From an uncultured Erythrobacter sp. (lineage in GTDB: Bacteria; Pseudomonadota; Alphaproteobacteria; Sphingomonadales; Sphingomonadaceae), in contig CANLZP010000003.1 of assembly GCA_947495695.1 (NCBI GenBank), forward strand, positions 1 through 64,000: DNA of 64,000 nt. Reading direction: 5' to 3'. The notes beneath the pieces are model-generated. The model saw only the letters and a list, made by a program, of their open reading frames with translations, had not been told where the DNA came from and did no database searches. Both the position numbers and the translations under genes were made by a program. Positions 54,701 through 63,384 of this stretch are shown in pieces. How positions within the stretch are numbered: the first letter of the stretch is position 1; each line of letters opens with the position of its first letter.

Positions 54701-55920
54701 TTGACTTGACCGGACCCGTTTCGTTGGCGCTGGATGCGACTGGCACATTGGCTGATCCGCAGGTGCGCGGCACCGTCTCGAGCGATAATCTGCGCGTCCA
54801 AAGTTCGCTTTCGGGAACGGATATCAGCAATATTACCGCGCGCGGCAATTTCCTTGGCTCGCGCCTTAGGATCACGCGATTTAGCGGCAATGCGCCCAAT
54901 GGCGGGACAATTGTTGCCAGCGGAACAATTGATTTGACCAATATCAGCGCTACGCGTGGACCGCAGTTGGATTTGCGAGCGGCAACGGACAATGCTCGGC
55001 TGCTCAATGCCAATGGCTTGGTCGCGACGGTCACGGGACCCTTGCGGATCCTGTCAGATGGGCGCGGCGGAACCATTGCAGGGCGGTTAAGGATCAACCG
55101 GGCCAGTTGGGAATTGGGCACAGCGGCGGATGATCTGACCTTGCCCAATATCGCAACTCGAGAGATCAACTTGCCTGCCGACATACAACCGCCCAGCGCG
55201 CCTGGCGCAGCGTGGCGTTACCTGATCGATGCGCGCGGCCCTAGCCGGATTGATGTCGACGGCATGGGTCTGGACAGCGAGTGGGGCGCCGATATCCAGC
55301 TGCGCGGGACCACTATAGATCCACGCATTGGTGGCGAAGCGCGAGTGGTGCGCGGATCTTACAGCTTTGCCGGAACGAGGTTCGAACTGACCCGCGGTGT
55401 GATCGACTTTGACGAGACGGTTCCGATTGATCCGCGTCTCGACATTGAAGCCACCACGGATAAGGACGGGTTGGAGGTTACGGTCGATGTGACCGGCAAT
55501 GCATTGCAGCCCGAGGTCACTTTTAGTTCAAGCCCAGCCTTGCCCGAGGAAGAAATCCTTGCGCGGCTGCTGTTCGGAGGATCGATCACCTCACTGTCAG
55601 CCACCGATGCTCTGCAACTGGGCACAGCCTTGGCGAGCCTGCGGGGTGGATCAGGCATCGACCCGATCAACCAATTGCGTAGCGCGATTGGGCTCGACAG
55701 ATTGCGGATCGTCGGTGCCGATCCTGCATTGGATCGGGGCACGGGTGTTGCGGTTGGCAAGAACATCGGGCGCCGTTTCTATGTCGAGATCATCACTGAC
55801 GGGCGCGGATACAGCGCGACCTCTGTAGAGTTCCGCATCACCAGCTGGTTGGCTCTGCTCGGCAGCGTGTCGACCGTAGGCAGGGAAAGCGCGCTGCTGG
55901 AAATCAGCCGCGATTATTAA
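51724..55920 (+). CDS. tamB: AsmA/DUF490 family protein TamB
   Basis: A 1398-residue periplasm-spanning protein. One N-terminal membrane anchor (about 22-43: WAKRIGWVLAIVLAPLLLAMVFF) is followed by long beta-helical repeats with alternating hydrophobic residues. The C-terminal DUF490/TamB domain (about 1050-1398) includes RIDVDGMGLDSEWGADIQL, FELTRGVIDF and LPEEEILARLLFG. It forms a hydrophobic groove that bridges the inner and outer membranes, probably carrying phospholipids, and joins TamA. The length is within the family range. The one-base overlap with tamA couples their translation. Confidence 0.95.
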   Translation: MSDNEFDLDDEKDSEAIPRKRKRRWAKRIGWVLAIVLAPLLLAMVFFNSPIGKRFITDQIAQVAPASGLKIAIGRIDGDLYGEATLHDVALSDPEGVFLTVPLVELDWRPLAWLSTGLDVRKLVARRGSLERLPALLPGDPDAPILPDFDIRIDQFEIDNLTVQPGVAGDQAHRVDVQAEADIRDGRVFVSADAKMGSRDTLALVLDAKPDGDTFDVSLDYEAPQDGMIAQMLGAEAGYRARIDGDGTWSDWLGNALVQRDGERFAALQLTNGAGEYSLLGQVYPQAALAGTLREAMGPVVSILASGTLQDSVWDGQMRWVAAAIDARGTGVVDLADNQFDNFSLNAILLQPKLLGEGVTLSGTRLQANLNGPFRDLEVDHTLTIAELGIGTTQVETLRQQGVATFDGNQWRVPIAAQTQRVVTRNAMIDPRLVNGTLSGTLVYAGSRLISDDLRLVFPGLMAKLGLRGDLELGTYRLSGPVEARNLAIDDLGQIGGVARIDLALAASGGWDLQAKVSGELDEVSNATVANLAGDPLAFAGTLSVGSAKPINFNQFTVQSEKLQLDVDGSVSDGETQLAGTGTHADYGDFTLDAVLGQAGPNATLVFASPLPAAGLSDVRVAIAPDDDGLRIETEGGSALGPFEGVLGLVTPVEGPSRLAVEQMRIWRTQVSGDLLLVDNGASGDLQLSGGGIDGTIALAPRDGGQSFTVDLQANNARFQGETPLSLARADIQANGFLIENNSKVDAQITAQGLTYGSLFLGRMAASASIENGRGDVTARVAGRRGSQFNLRLDADVEPDEISVLARGRFAGRRITMPRRAVLTQQADGGWRLAQTQIGYGEGLALVEGELGASKTALALKLDKMPLSLIDVAMPDLGVNGTISGVIDYQATVNGAPSGSAKVMVNQLTRSGLVLSSRPMNVALVAELRPDRMAARAVLDEDGRRLGRLQMRVSDMPAAGSLFERLQAGNLLGQLRYAGRADNLWRLAAIEVFDLTGPVSLALDATGTLADPQVRGTVSSDNLRVQSSLSGTDISNITARGNFLGSRLRITRFSGNAPNGGTIVASGTIDLTNISATRGPQLDLRAATDNARLLNANGLVATVTGPLRILSDGRGGTIAGRLRINRASWELGTAADDLTLPNIATREINLPADIQPPSAPGAAWRYLIDARGPSRIDVDGMGLDSEWGADIQLRGTTIDPRIGGEARVVRGSYSFAGTRFELTRGVIDFDETVPIDPRLDIEATTDKDGLEVTVDVTGNALQPEVTFSSSPALPEEEILARLLFGGSITSLSATDALQLGTALASLRGGSGIDPINQLRSAIGLDRLRIVGADPALDRGTGVAVGKNIGRRFYVEIITDGRGYSATSVEFRITSWLALLGSVSTVGRESALLEISRDY

Positions 55921-55941
55921 CATATTCAAGCCACCGCTTGC

Positions 55942-56571
55942 TCAGGCGGCAGCGTATAGTTGTGCTTCGGCCATACGCCTACGGGTTAGTCCCTTAAGTA
56001 CCTTGCCGCCGGCCTTGTTCCAGCGTTGGAACTCGCCAGCCGCTCCGCCAAAATCGCCCACACCATGCTTGCGTGCCAGCGTCGCCCGTCCGATTGCGCC
56101 GGTGTTGTAATGAAAGCTGACCAGGGCATCGAATTGCGCCTGCGTGGTTGGCGTGCTGCCAATCACGGCGGCAACATCGGCGGCATAGCGGATCAGATCA
56201 TCTTCCAAGCGCTCGTCGGCTTGTTCCTGCGTCCAGACCGTGTCTGGCCCGACAAAGCCGTGCAATCCGTCTCGCGTGGCGCCCCATCCGATTGTCCATG
56301 GCTCGCCGCCTGTCGCAGGATCGGGATAGGCCTCGATCAAACCATCGGTCCGTAATCGGGCGCAGCCTTCGAAACGTTTGATGAGGGCAATTCCTGCCGT
56401 GCTGACCTTGCGTTGCGGGGCCGTGTTGATAGCCTGCTCGAACGCCTGATCCAGCGCTTCCACCTCTGGCTGGTGGAAACCGCGTCCAAGAATTCGCCTG
56501 ACAGCATCGAAGATTGGCTTTCGCGCCGGGCTTGTGGGTGAGGGCTTGTGGGGGTGGTTCTTGCTGACCAT
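55942..56571 (-). CDS. GH24 lysozyme (phage-type endolysin)
   Basis: A 209-residue protein with a GH24/phage-type lysozyme domain. The catalytic Glu is in IKRFEGC near residue 68, and YPDPATGGEPWTIGWGAT holds the Asp/Thr region. It is completed by FDALVSFHYNTGAIGRATLAR and FQRWNKAGGKVLKGLTRRRMAE. An N-terminal stretch of about 60 residues has no recognised domain. There is no signal peptide, so export would need another route. There are no holin, spanin or structural phage genes nearby, so it is a solitary gene, either domesticated or a phage remnant. It is convergent with tamB over a gap of only 21 bp. Confidence 0.88.
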   Translation of the reverse strand: MVSKNHPHKPSPTSPARKPIFDAVRRILGRGFHQPEVEALDQAFEQAINTAPQRKVSTAGIALIKRFEGCARLRTDGLIEAYPDPATGGEPWTIGWGATRDGLHGFVGPDTVWTQEQADERLEDDLIRYAADVAAVIGSTPTTQAQFDALVSFHYNTGAIGRATLARKHGVGDFGGAAGEFQRWNKAGGKVLKGLTRRRMAEAQLYAAA

Positions 56572-56652
56572 GGAAAAATCGCCTTTTGAAAATTGAAAGG
56601 CGCACGAAGTAGGCAGAATTTGCCCGAGTAGGAAAATGAATTCTTTGCGAAG

Positions 56653-57360
56653 CTAGCCGAATATGCCGCCCAGAATACCGTCCACTTTGTCGAGGGGATT
56701 GTCCCGGAAATTGGCTTCCTCTGCTGCGATGTAACTGAAGATGCCTTTCAGGGCCTGTTCGGTCACGGATTGCCCCAATCGGTCGCTGGTTAGCCCAGCT
56801 TGAGCAATCAAGTTTGATGACTCGCCCAGCTTGTCGAGCTGCTCATAGGCGCCAAGTTCGGTCATCGAAGTGTCCACCAAGGGGCGCAATTTGCCTTGCA
56901 GAGTATCGCCGGAGCTTTCCTCCAAATAGCGGGTCGCTCCGTCTTTCTTGCTGATGATGCCAGGCGCATCGGTAATGGAAAGCTCGCCGATAGATTCGCG
57001 GAATATTGGTTTGGCCTCTCCTGCCGCCAAACCAGCGGCGTCGTTGATAGTGCGGGTCAGCCCGCCCAACAGATCGACCTTTTTCTTGCGTCCAAACAGG
57101 CCGGAGGCGCGACTGGCCAAATCACCCAACCCGCCCAGATCGCCAAGATCACCGATCAGAGGCAGCTTGATGCGAATGTCCTCGTCACCGTAAAACGCTC
57201 CGGGAACGGCCAATTTGTCCAAGGCACTGTCGGAAGCTTTCGCCAGAATATCGGCCAGTCCCTTCGCCTGTGCTGGGCTGGCGAGGGTGAAAGTTGCCAG
57301 CATGGCACCGCTTCCGATCAGAAAGTGGCGTCGGTTGGTGTCGATGCGCGGAGTGGCCAT
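56653..57360 (-). CDS. DUF4197 family exported protein
   Basis: A 235-residue protein. The N-terminus IDTNRRHFLIGSGAMLATFTLASPAQA looks like a Tat signal (RR-x-F-L), which is notable because tatABC is in the window. The mature part has a glycine-rich segment (LIGDLGDLGGLGDLASRASG) and then the DUF4197 core: LGGLTRTINDAAGLAAGEAKPIFRESIGELSITDAPGII, ATRYLEE and SVTEQALKGIFSYIAAEEANFRDNP. The family's function is unknown. It is a single gene between the lysozyme and glnA. Confidence 0.9.
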   Translation of the reverse strand: MATPRIDTNRRHFLIGSGAMLATFTLASPAQAKGLADILAKASDSALDKLAVPGAFYGDEDIRIKLPLIGDLGDLGGLGDLASRASGLFGRKKKVDLLGGLTRTINDAAGLAAGEAKPIFRESIGELSITDAPGIISKKDGATRYLEESSGDTLQGKLRPLVDTSMTELGAYEQLDKLGESSNLIAQAGLTSDRLGQSVTEQALKGIFSYIAAEEANFRDNPLDKVDGILGGIFG

Positions 57361-57472
57361 AAAATCAGTCCCTCATTTGGTTGGCTTGCCAGTCTGTCAT
57401 GACCACGGGGCGCAGGACAAGCGGAAAGTCCAGAACGTGAGGCGCGCGCATCCTTGCATCGGTCAGCCCAAC

Positions 57473-57500
57473 AAAAAACCGCCCGGATTGCTCCGAGCGG
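57473..57500 (-). terminator. rho-independent terminator after glnA
   Basis: The minus strand has a 9-bp stem (CCGCTCGGA with TCCGGGCGG, one G-T pair) and a GCAA loop, followed by TTTTTTG, about 55 bp past the glnA stop. Confidence 0.9.
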
Positions 57501-57523
57501 CTTTGTGTTTTGGCGCGTTAGCC

Positions 57524-57543
57524 GAGGGGCCGGACGGCCCCTC
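57524..57543. repeat. GC-rich hairpin beside the glnA terminator
   Basis: GAGGGGCC pairs perfectly with GGCCCCTC around a 4-nt loop, between the glnA stop and its terminator. It has no T-run and may help protect the 3' end of the message. Confidence 0.5.
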
Positions 57544-57555
57544 AAGCCAAACAAA

Positions 57556-58965
57556 TTAAGCGCTGTAATACATGTCGAACTCAATTGGAGATGGCGTCGT
57601 TTCCAGACGCGATACCTCTTCCCACTTAAGCTCGGCATACGCGTCGATCTGATCTTTCGAGAACACATCACCCTTGAGCAGGAATTCGTGGTCAGCCTCA
57701 AGAGCTTCGAGAGCTTCGCGCAACGAACCGCAAACCGTTGGAACTTCGGCCAGCTCGGCTGGTGGAAGGTCATACAGGTTCTTGTCCATCGCATCGCCCG
57801 GGTGGATCTTGTTCTCAATCCCGTCGAGGCCAGCCATCAGCAAGGCAGCTGACGACAAATATGGATTGGCGAGCGGATCGGGGAAGCGGAATTCAACCCG
57901 CTTCGCCTTGTCACCGGCACCATATGGAATGCGGCATGATGCCGAACGGTTACGCGCCGAATAGGCCAGCAGCACAGGTGCTTCGAAGCCCGGAACCAAG
58001 CGTTTATAGCTGTTGGTGGTCGGGTTGGTGAAGGCGTTACATGCTTTGGCATGAGCGATCACGCCGCCGATGTAATGCAGACATGTCTCGGACAGACCAG
58101 CATAGCCATTGCCCGCGAACGTGTTCACACCATCTTTCCAGATCGACATGTGGGTGTGCATGCCAGACCCGTTATCGTCCTTGATTGGCTTGGGCATGAA
58201 GGTGGCCGTTTTGCCGTAAGCATGGGCCACTTGGTGAACCACATATTTGTAGATTTGTACCCGGTCAGCCGTGGTCACCAGATCGCCAAAGGTAATGCCC
58301 AACTCGTGCTGAGCAGCGGCCACTTCGTGGTGATGCTTGTCCATCGGCAGGCCCATTTCGAGCATGGTCGAAACCATCTCTGCCCGGATATCCATCGCGC
58401 TATCGACAGGAGCGACTGGGAAATAGCCACCCTTGGCACGGGGGCGGTGACCCATATTGCCGCCTTCATACTCCTTGCCAGTGTTGGTGGGCAGTTCCAC
58501 GTCATCAATGGCATAGCCAGAACCGGCATAGCCATCTTCAAAGCGCACATCGTCAAACATGAAGAATTCAGGCTCGGGACCAACGTAAACCGTGTCACCC
58601 ACACCGGTTGATTTCAGATAGGCTTCGGCGCGTTTGGCGGTCGAGCGTGGATCGCGTGAATACAACTGACCGTCGGATGGTTCCACGATGTCGCAGAACA
58701 GCACCATCATCGGCGTCGCGGAGAAAGGATCGATGTAGGTTGTGCCCAGATCGGGCTTCAGGATCATGTCGGATTCGTTGATGACCTTCCAACCTTCGAT
58801 CGAAGAGCCATCGAACATCAGACCATCTTCCAACGCGTCTTCGTCGATCACTCCGGCATACATCTGGAGATGCTGCCATTTGCCCTTGGGATCGGTGAAA
58901 CGAAGATCGACCCATTCGATTTCTTCGTCCTTGATCTGTTTCAGGACTTCTTGTGCATTTGCCAT
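57556..58965 (-). CDS. glnA: glutamine synthetase type I
   Basis: A 469-residue GSI-beta enzyme that makes glutamine from glutamate, ammonia and ATP. It has the N-terminal beta-grasp ([18 protein letters not shown]), [18 protein letters not shown], the metal motif EPEFFMFDD, the ATP motif [21 protein letters not shown] and the loop [10 protein letters not shown]. Tyr398 in KNLYDLPP is the adenylylation site used by GlnE, so activity is probably controlled by AMP addition. It lies 88 bp after glnB, and the pair is probably one transcript. Confidence 0.98.
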   Translation of the reverse strand: MANAQEVLKQIKDEEIEWVDLRFTDPKGKWQHLQMYAGVIDEDALEDGLMFDGSSIEGWKVINESDMILKPDLGTTYIDPFSATPMMVLFCDIVEPSDGQLYSRDPRSTAKRAEAYLKSTGVGDTVYVGPEPEFFMFDDVRFEDGYAGSGYAIDDVELPTNTGKEYEGGNMGHRPRAKGGYFPVAPVDSAMDIRAEMVSTMLEMGLPMDKHHHEVAAAQHELGITFGDLVTTADRVQIYKYVVHQVAHAYGKTATFMPKPIKDDNGSGMHTHMSIWKDGVNTFAGNGYAGLSETCLHYIGGVIAHAKACNAFTNPTTNSYKRLVPGFEAPVLLAYSARNRSASCRIPYGAGDKAKRVEFRFPDPLANPYLSSAALLMAGLDGIENKIHPGDAMDKNLYDLPPAELAEVPTVCGSLREALEALEADHEFLLKGDVFSKDQIDAYAELKWEEVSRLETTPSPIEFDMYYSA

Positions 58966-59053
58966 TTGGATACAGTCTCCAGCTTAGTTTTGTTTATCTG
59001 CCCATCAATTGAGAGGCGGTTGAGAGGTCAGCCGCCGAAGCAGCCAATGAGTG

Positions 59054-59476
<423 letters not shown>

Positions 59477-59494
59477 TCAGTCACAATATATAAT

Positions 59495-59509
59495 CCAAGA
59501 ATCGTGCCA
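59495..59509 (-). promoter_or_regulatory. sigma-54-type promoter candidate for glnB-glnA
   Basis: On the minus strand TGGCAC, five bases and then TTGG match the -24/-12 layout TGGCAC-N5-TTGC except for the last base. It lies about 103 nt before the glnB GTG. No clear NtrC palindrome was found upstream. Confidence 0.45.
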
Positions 59510-59629
59510 AGGTGTGGAGCAAGGTCGTTAGAACAATCGCGCTTTCCACGCAAAGGTCATTCGAATTCGCAGAGGTTTTAGCAATGATGTTACGCGAGTG
59601 GAAATGCCTGCTCAAATAGCAGACGGGCC

Positions 59630-59648
59630 CTGCCTAATTATTAGGCAG
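59630..59648. repeat. 8-bp hairpin downstream of argC
   Basis: CTGCCTAA-TTA-TTAGGCAG, 17 bp beyond the argC stop. It is a perfect stem without a T-run; it may slow decay or help termination. Confidence 0.45.
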
Positions 59649-59664
59649 ACGACCTTCGCGCGCG

Positions 59665-60594
59665 TTAGAGCGCGAGGCCCGAAGTCTCGTTCAATCCGCA
59701 CATGAGATTGAGCGATTGGACCGCGGCTCCGCTGGCACCTTTGCCTAGATTGTCCAGCCGCGCGACCAGGCGTGCCTGATGATTGTCAGCATCGGCAAAG
59801 ACGAACAATTCCAGCCCGTCCCACGCAGGTGCATCGCTATGCAACAGCAGCTCGCTGCATTCGGCCCCAAACGGTTTGACCGAGACGACCGCAGAACCGG
59901 CATAAAATTCGCTCAGCGCGTCATACATTTGCGATGCTGTGGGTGCGTTACTCATAGCCTCAAGCGACAAGGGCACGTCGACCACCATGCCCCGCATCGC
60001 AGCGACCACGCTGGGCGAGAAAACCGGAGCATAGGCAAGGCCGGCATGCTGTTGCATCTCGGGAATATGCTTGTGACCCAGCGCCAAACCATAGGAACGA
60101 AAGGCAATGTCGGCTTCGTCCTCAAACCGGGCAATCAGCGCCTTGCCGCCGCCGGAATAACCCGACACGGCATTGACGCTGTAGGCCCAATCAGCCGGCA
60201 GCAAACCGGCTTTGACCAGTGGAGCGACGAGGGCAAGAAAGCCCGTCGGGTAGCACCCCGGATTGCTGACCAATTGCGCCTTGGCCACTTGGTCCCGACC
60301 GACAAGCTCGGGGAAACCATAGGTCCAATCGGGCGCGACGCGATGCGCTGAAGAGGCATCGATGATGCGCGTGTCACTGCCTTGCGCCATTGCAACCGCT
60401 TCAAGAGAGGCATCATCGGGCAAGCACAAAATGGCGATGTCAGCACGGCCCAGGGCATCGCGCCGTGCTTCTGCCGACTTGCGCTCGCCTTCGCTCAGTA
60501 TGATAAGATCAAATTCGGCCCGACCAGCCAGCCGTTGGTGAATTTCTATGCCGGTAGTTCCAGCAGCGCCATCTATGAAAATTTGCGGTTTCAT
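59665..60594 (-). CDS. argC: N-acetyl-gamma-glutamyl-phosphate reductase ArgC (short type)
   Basis: A 309-residue enzyme of arginine synthesis. The start at 60594 (MKPQIFIDGAAGTTGIEI) is chosen because it opens the NADP-binding motif GAAGTTG; a longer frame from 60684 gives no conserved extension. The active-site Cys is in SNPGCYPTGFLAL, with the His in HKHIPEMQQHAGL. The short length is the type-2 ArgC of alphaproteobacteria. It lies 11 bp after the SH3 gene in the same direction. Confidence 0.94.
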   Translation of the reverse strand: MKPQIFIDGAAGTTGIEIHQRLAGRAEFDLIILSEGERKSAEARRDALGRADIAILCLPDDASLEAVAMAQGSDTRIIDASSAHRVAPDWTYGFPELVGRDQVAKAQLVSNPGCYPTGFLALVAPLVKAGLLPADWAYSVNAVSGYSGGGKALIARFEDEADIAFRSYGLALGHKHIPEMQQHAGLAYAPVFSPSVVAAMRGMVVDVPLSLEAMSNAPTASQMYDALSEFYAGSAVVSVKPFGAECSELLLHSDAPAWDGLELFVFADADNHQARLVARLDNLGKGASGAAVQSLNLMCGLNETSGLAL

Positions 60595-60605
60595 GGCGGT
60601 CTGGC

Positions 60606-60956
60606 TCAGCCTTGCGCCGGAACCAGCAGACTGCTGAGGACATAGCCCGATGGACCCTCTGGTCCCAGGCAACCCCATGCCCAATCACCCGAAAAATCCA
60701 AGACTTCGAAATCACTGCCATTGGGCAGAACTTGAATTATGTCGCTGTCCTTATCGGGCGTCAGATGCAGCTGCGCATCCTTACCAGCCACCGTGTAGCC
60801 ATAGGGGATAACGTAATGCGCGGCCAAATGTTTGCCCGCCAAGGCCATATGCGCCAGATCGCCGCGCAGGGGCAAAGTGCCGGGGGCAGGGCGCACAACC
60901 GGGCCAGCCAGCCGAAGCGGACCTTGTGGAACCGTATATCTTAACTCGCCGCTCAT
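60606..60956 (-). CDS. SH3-domain protein resembling the N-terminus of a C40 peptidase
   Basis: A 116-residue protein. It contains PLRGDLAHMALAGKHLAAHYVIPYGYTV, a segment I recognise as the start of sphingomonad NlpC/P60 (C40) peptidases, and an SH3b core (QLHLTPDKDSDIIQVLPNGSDFEVLDFSGDWAWGCL, GPSGYVLSSLL). It ends at residue 116 where those proteins continue into the catalytic domain, and only 11 bp separate it from argC. No C40 Cys or His is present. It has no signal peptide. It looks like a truncated or stand-alone SH3 module. Confidence 0.75.
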   Translation of the reverse strand: MSGELRYTVPQGPLRLAGPVVRPAPGTLPLRGDLAHMALAGKHLAAHYVIPYGYTVAGKDAQLHLTPDKDSDIIQVLPNGSDFEVLDFSGDWAWGCLGPEGPSGYVLSSLLVPAQG

Positions 60957-61054
60957 TTCGGCATTTTCCCCAAGACAAATTCTGCCCGCTTTCGTGCGGA
61001 TTTGGCGCGCTTATACAGTCAAATTGTTTCGAGCAAGTTTGTCAGCCAATCCGG

Positions 61055-62440
61055 TTAACTTCCGTAGCGGTTTTGCAACATGTGGAAACTGGCGCGCAAA
61101 CCATAGGATGCGCCGCCCTTGGGCCGACCGGGTTTGGCGAATGGCCGCCATGCAAATGTGTCAAAATGCGCCCAATCAATCCCCTCGCCAACGAATCTGT
61201 CGAGGAACAATCCTGCCACGCTGGCCCCGGCATAAGGGTTGCCATGGGTGTTGTTGAGATCGGCAATGTCTGACTTGAGCCATTCGGCATAGGCGGCTGG
61301 CAATGGAAGCCGCCATGGCTCGTCATCATGCGCCTTGCCAGCGGAAATCAGATCCTCCGCCGTTTCATCATTGCGCGTCATCAGCGCGGGCAATTCCGGG
61401 CCCAAGGCGACGCGGGCAGCTCCGGTCAGGGTCGCGAAATCGATGATCAGTTCGGGTTCTTCCTCTGACGCGCGGGTCAGCGCATCGCCCAATATTAGAC
61501 GACCCTCGGCATCGGTATTGCCAATCTCCACCGTCAGACCCTTGCGCGTTTTCAAAACGTCGCCAGGGCGGAAGGAATTACCCGCAATGGCATTTTCAAC
61601 CGCTGGGACAAACAGGTGCAATCGGACCTTCAACCCAGCCTGCATGATCAATCCGGCCAAGGCGATGGCATGGGCAGCGCCGCCCATATCCTTCTTCATC
61701 AGCAGCATGCCAGCAGCTGGTTTGATATCCAGACCACCGGAATCAAAACTGACGCCCTTGCCTACAATCGCGACTACCGGATCGCTTTCTTTGCCCCAGC
61801 TCAGATGCATGATGCGGGGCGCGTGATGGCGCGCTGCTGCCCGGCCGACAGCGTGAACCATCGGATAATCCTGCTCCAAATTATCGCCCTTGGTCACCTT
61901 CAGCTTGGCCGAATGTTCCTTCGCCAGCTTCTCGCATTCAGCCTCCAATGCGGCGGGGCCCATGTCTTCTGCCGGAGTGTTGACCAGATCGCGTACCAAC
62001 ATCTCGGCCTTAGCCTCTGCCAGAGCAGCATCAATCTGTTTGACCTGCTTGGTCAGCAAGACCCGCGGTCCCGCGGCGTTGTCATTATCCTTGTACCTGG
62101 TGAAGCTGTATTGTGCAGCAATCCAGCCATGCATGGCGGCCCCAGGATCTCCGGATGTCAGGCGAAAGGTGCCTTCGGGCAATGCCTCTGCCAGCTTGGC
62201 AAGGCACCAGCTGGAAAGATCCTCAGGATCGGACACGCCGCCCACCGCAAACCAATTGTCGCCATCGGGGATGATCCCCACCTGGGCTGCGCCGCCCTCA
62301 AATTTTTGTGCGGCCAAGGAAGCGCGCTGACCCGAGGAAAGCGATTTTGACCAATCGGCAAAACCGTCCTTGTCAGTCAGGTGAATGGTGATCGCGTCTT
62401 GATCGCGATCGGGCTGAATCAGATCGTTCTTGGTGCTCAT
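61055..62440 (-). CDS. M17 family leucyl aminopeptidase (second copy)
   Basis: A 461-residue cytoplasmic M17 peptidase with no signal peptide. The two-metal site is intact: VGKGVSFDSGGLDIKPAAGM, MKKDMGGAAHA and the full NTDAEGRLILGDAL. The N-terminal domain is divergent, as usual for this family (KDGFADWSKSLSSGQRA). It differs from the exported M17 enzyme at 4272-5846 in length, N-terminus and the NTDAEGR motif, so it is a separate paralogue. It precedes the SH3 gene and argC in the same direction. Confidence 0.95.
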   Translation of the reverse strand: MSTKNDLIQPDRDQDAITIHLTDKDGFADWSKSLSSGQRASLAAQKFEGGAAQVGIIPDGDNWFAVGGVSDPEDLSSWCLAKLAEALPEGTFRLTSGDPGAAMHGWIAAQYSFTRYKDNDNAAGPRVLLTKQVKQIDAALAEAKAEMLVRDLVNTPAEDMGPAALEAECEKLAKEHSAKLKVTKGDNLEQDYPMVHAVGRAAARHHAPRIMHLSWGKESDPVVAIVGKGVSFDSGGLDIKPAAGMLLMKKDMGGAAHAIALAGLIMQAGLKVRLHLFVPAVENAIAGNSFRPGDVLKTRKGLTVEIGNTDAEGRLILGDALTRASEEEPELIIDFATLTGAARVALGPELPALMTRNDETAEDLISAGKAHDDEPWRLPLPAAYAEWLKSDIADLNNTHGNPYAGASVAGLFLDRFVGEGIDWAHFDTFAWRPFAKPGRPKGGASYGLRASFHMLQNRYGS

Positions 62441-62513
62441 AACTGTTGCTACTTAGTGCCGCAGCCTCGCTTGTCACTCGCAATTTGCGCAATTGGGGGC
62501 TATATGCCCGCGC

Positions 62514-63338
62514 ATGAACCAATACCAACTCGTTGAAGGCGATGAGACCGTCTATCGTGACGGCACGATCAAGCTGCATAATGAACAAGGCTTTGAAGGT
62601 ATGCGCAAGGCTGGCCAACTGGCTGCGCGCATTCTGGATGAAGTGGCCGATCTGGTCCAGCCGGGCGTAACAACCGAGAGCGTGGATACCGCAATTCGCG
62701 GGATGATGCTGGATGGCGGGGCGGTGCCTGCAACGCTGGGCTATCGCGGCTATACCCACAGCAGCTGTATCTCGATCAACCATGTGATCTGCCACGGCAT
62801 TCCTAACGACAAGGTGTTCAAGGACGGAGATATCGTCAATGTCGATGTCACGCCCTTGTTGGATGGTTGGCATGGCGACACCAGCCGGATGTTCTTTGCT
62901 GGCGAGCCTTCGCTGAAAGCCAAGCGACTGGTCGATGTGACCTATGAATGTTTGATGCTGGGCATCGAGGCGGCACAGCCCGGCGCCCGATTGGGCGACA
63001 TTGGCGCAGCGATCGAGGCGCATGCGCGCCAGTTCCGTTATGGCGTGGTGCGCGAATTTTGTGGCCACGGTTTGGGCCGCCTATTTCATGATGCACCAGA
63101 GGTGGTTCACGCGGCTGAAGCAGGCACGGGTCCCGAGCTGAAACCCGGCATGTTCTTCACCATCGAACCGATGATCAATCTGGGCAAACCTTGGGCCAAG
63201 GTGTTGAAAGATGGCTGGACCGCAGTGACCCGCGATAAGTCGCTCAGCGCGCAATTTGAACACAGCTTGGCGATCACCGAAACGGGCAACGAGATTTTCA
63301 CCAGCAGCCCAACGGGTAAGGACCAACCGCCTTATTGA
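62514..63338 (+). CDS. map: type I methionine aminopeptidase
   Basis: A 274-residue MetAP that removes the N-terminal Met. ATG 62514 (MNQYQLVEG) is chosen; a TTG-started frame from 62493 is less likely. The metal ligands are the two Asp in VNVDVTPLLDGWHGDTSRMF, His in FCGHGLGRLFH, Glu in MFFTIEPM and Glu in AQFEHSLA. There is no N-terminal zinc-ribbon extension. It is divergent from the M17 peptidase gene and followed 46 bp later by a GNAT. Confidence 0.96.
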   Translation: MNQYQLVEGDETVYRDGTIKLHNEQGFEGMRKAGQLAARILDEVADLVQPGVTTESVDTAIRGMMLDGGAVPATLGYRGYTHSSCISINHVICHGIPNDKVFKDGDIVNVDVTPLLDGWHGDTSRMFFAGEPSLKAKRLVDVTYECLMLGIEAAQPGARLGDIGAAIEAHARQFRYGVVREFCGHGLGRLFHDAPEVVHAAEAGTGPELKPGMFFTIEPMINLGKPWAKVLKDGWTAVTRDKSLSAQFEHSLAITETGNEIFTSSPTGKDQPPY

Positions 63339-63384
63339 TCCAATTGTGAATACCCATGACGCAATATTCAGAGAATTCTGATTG

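Noticed and set aside
55942..57360. A possible prophage suggested by the lysozyme gene
   Set aside because: No integrase, capsid, tail, holin or attachment repeats are seen; the neighbours are chromosomal genes.
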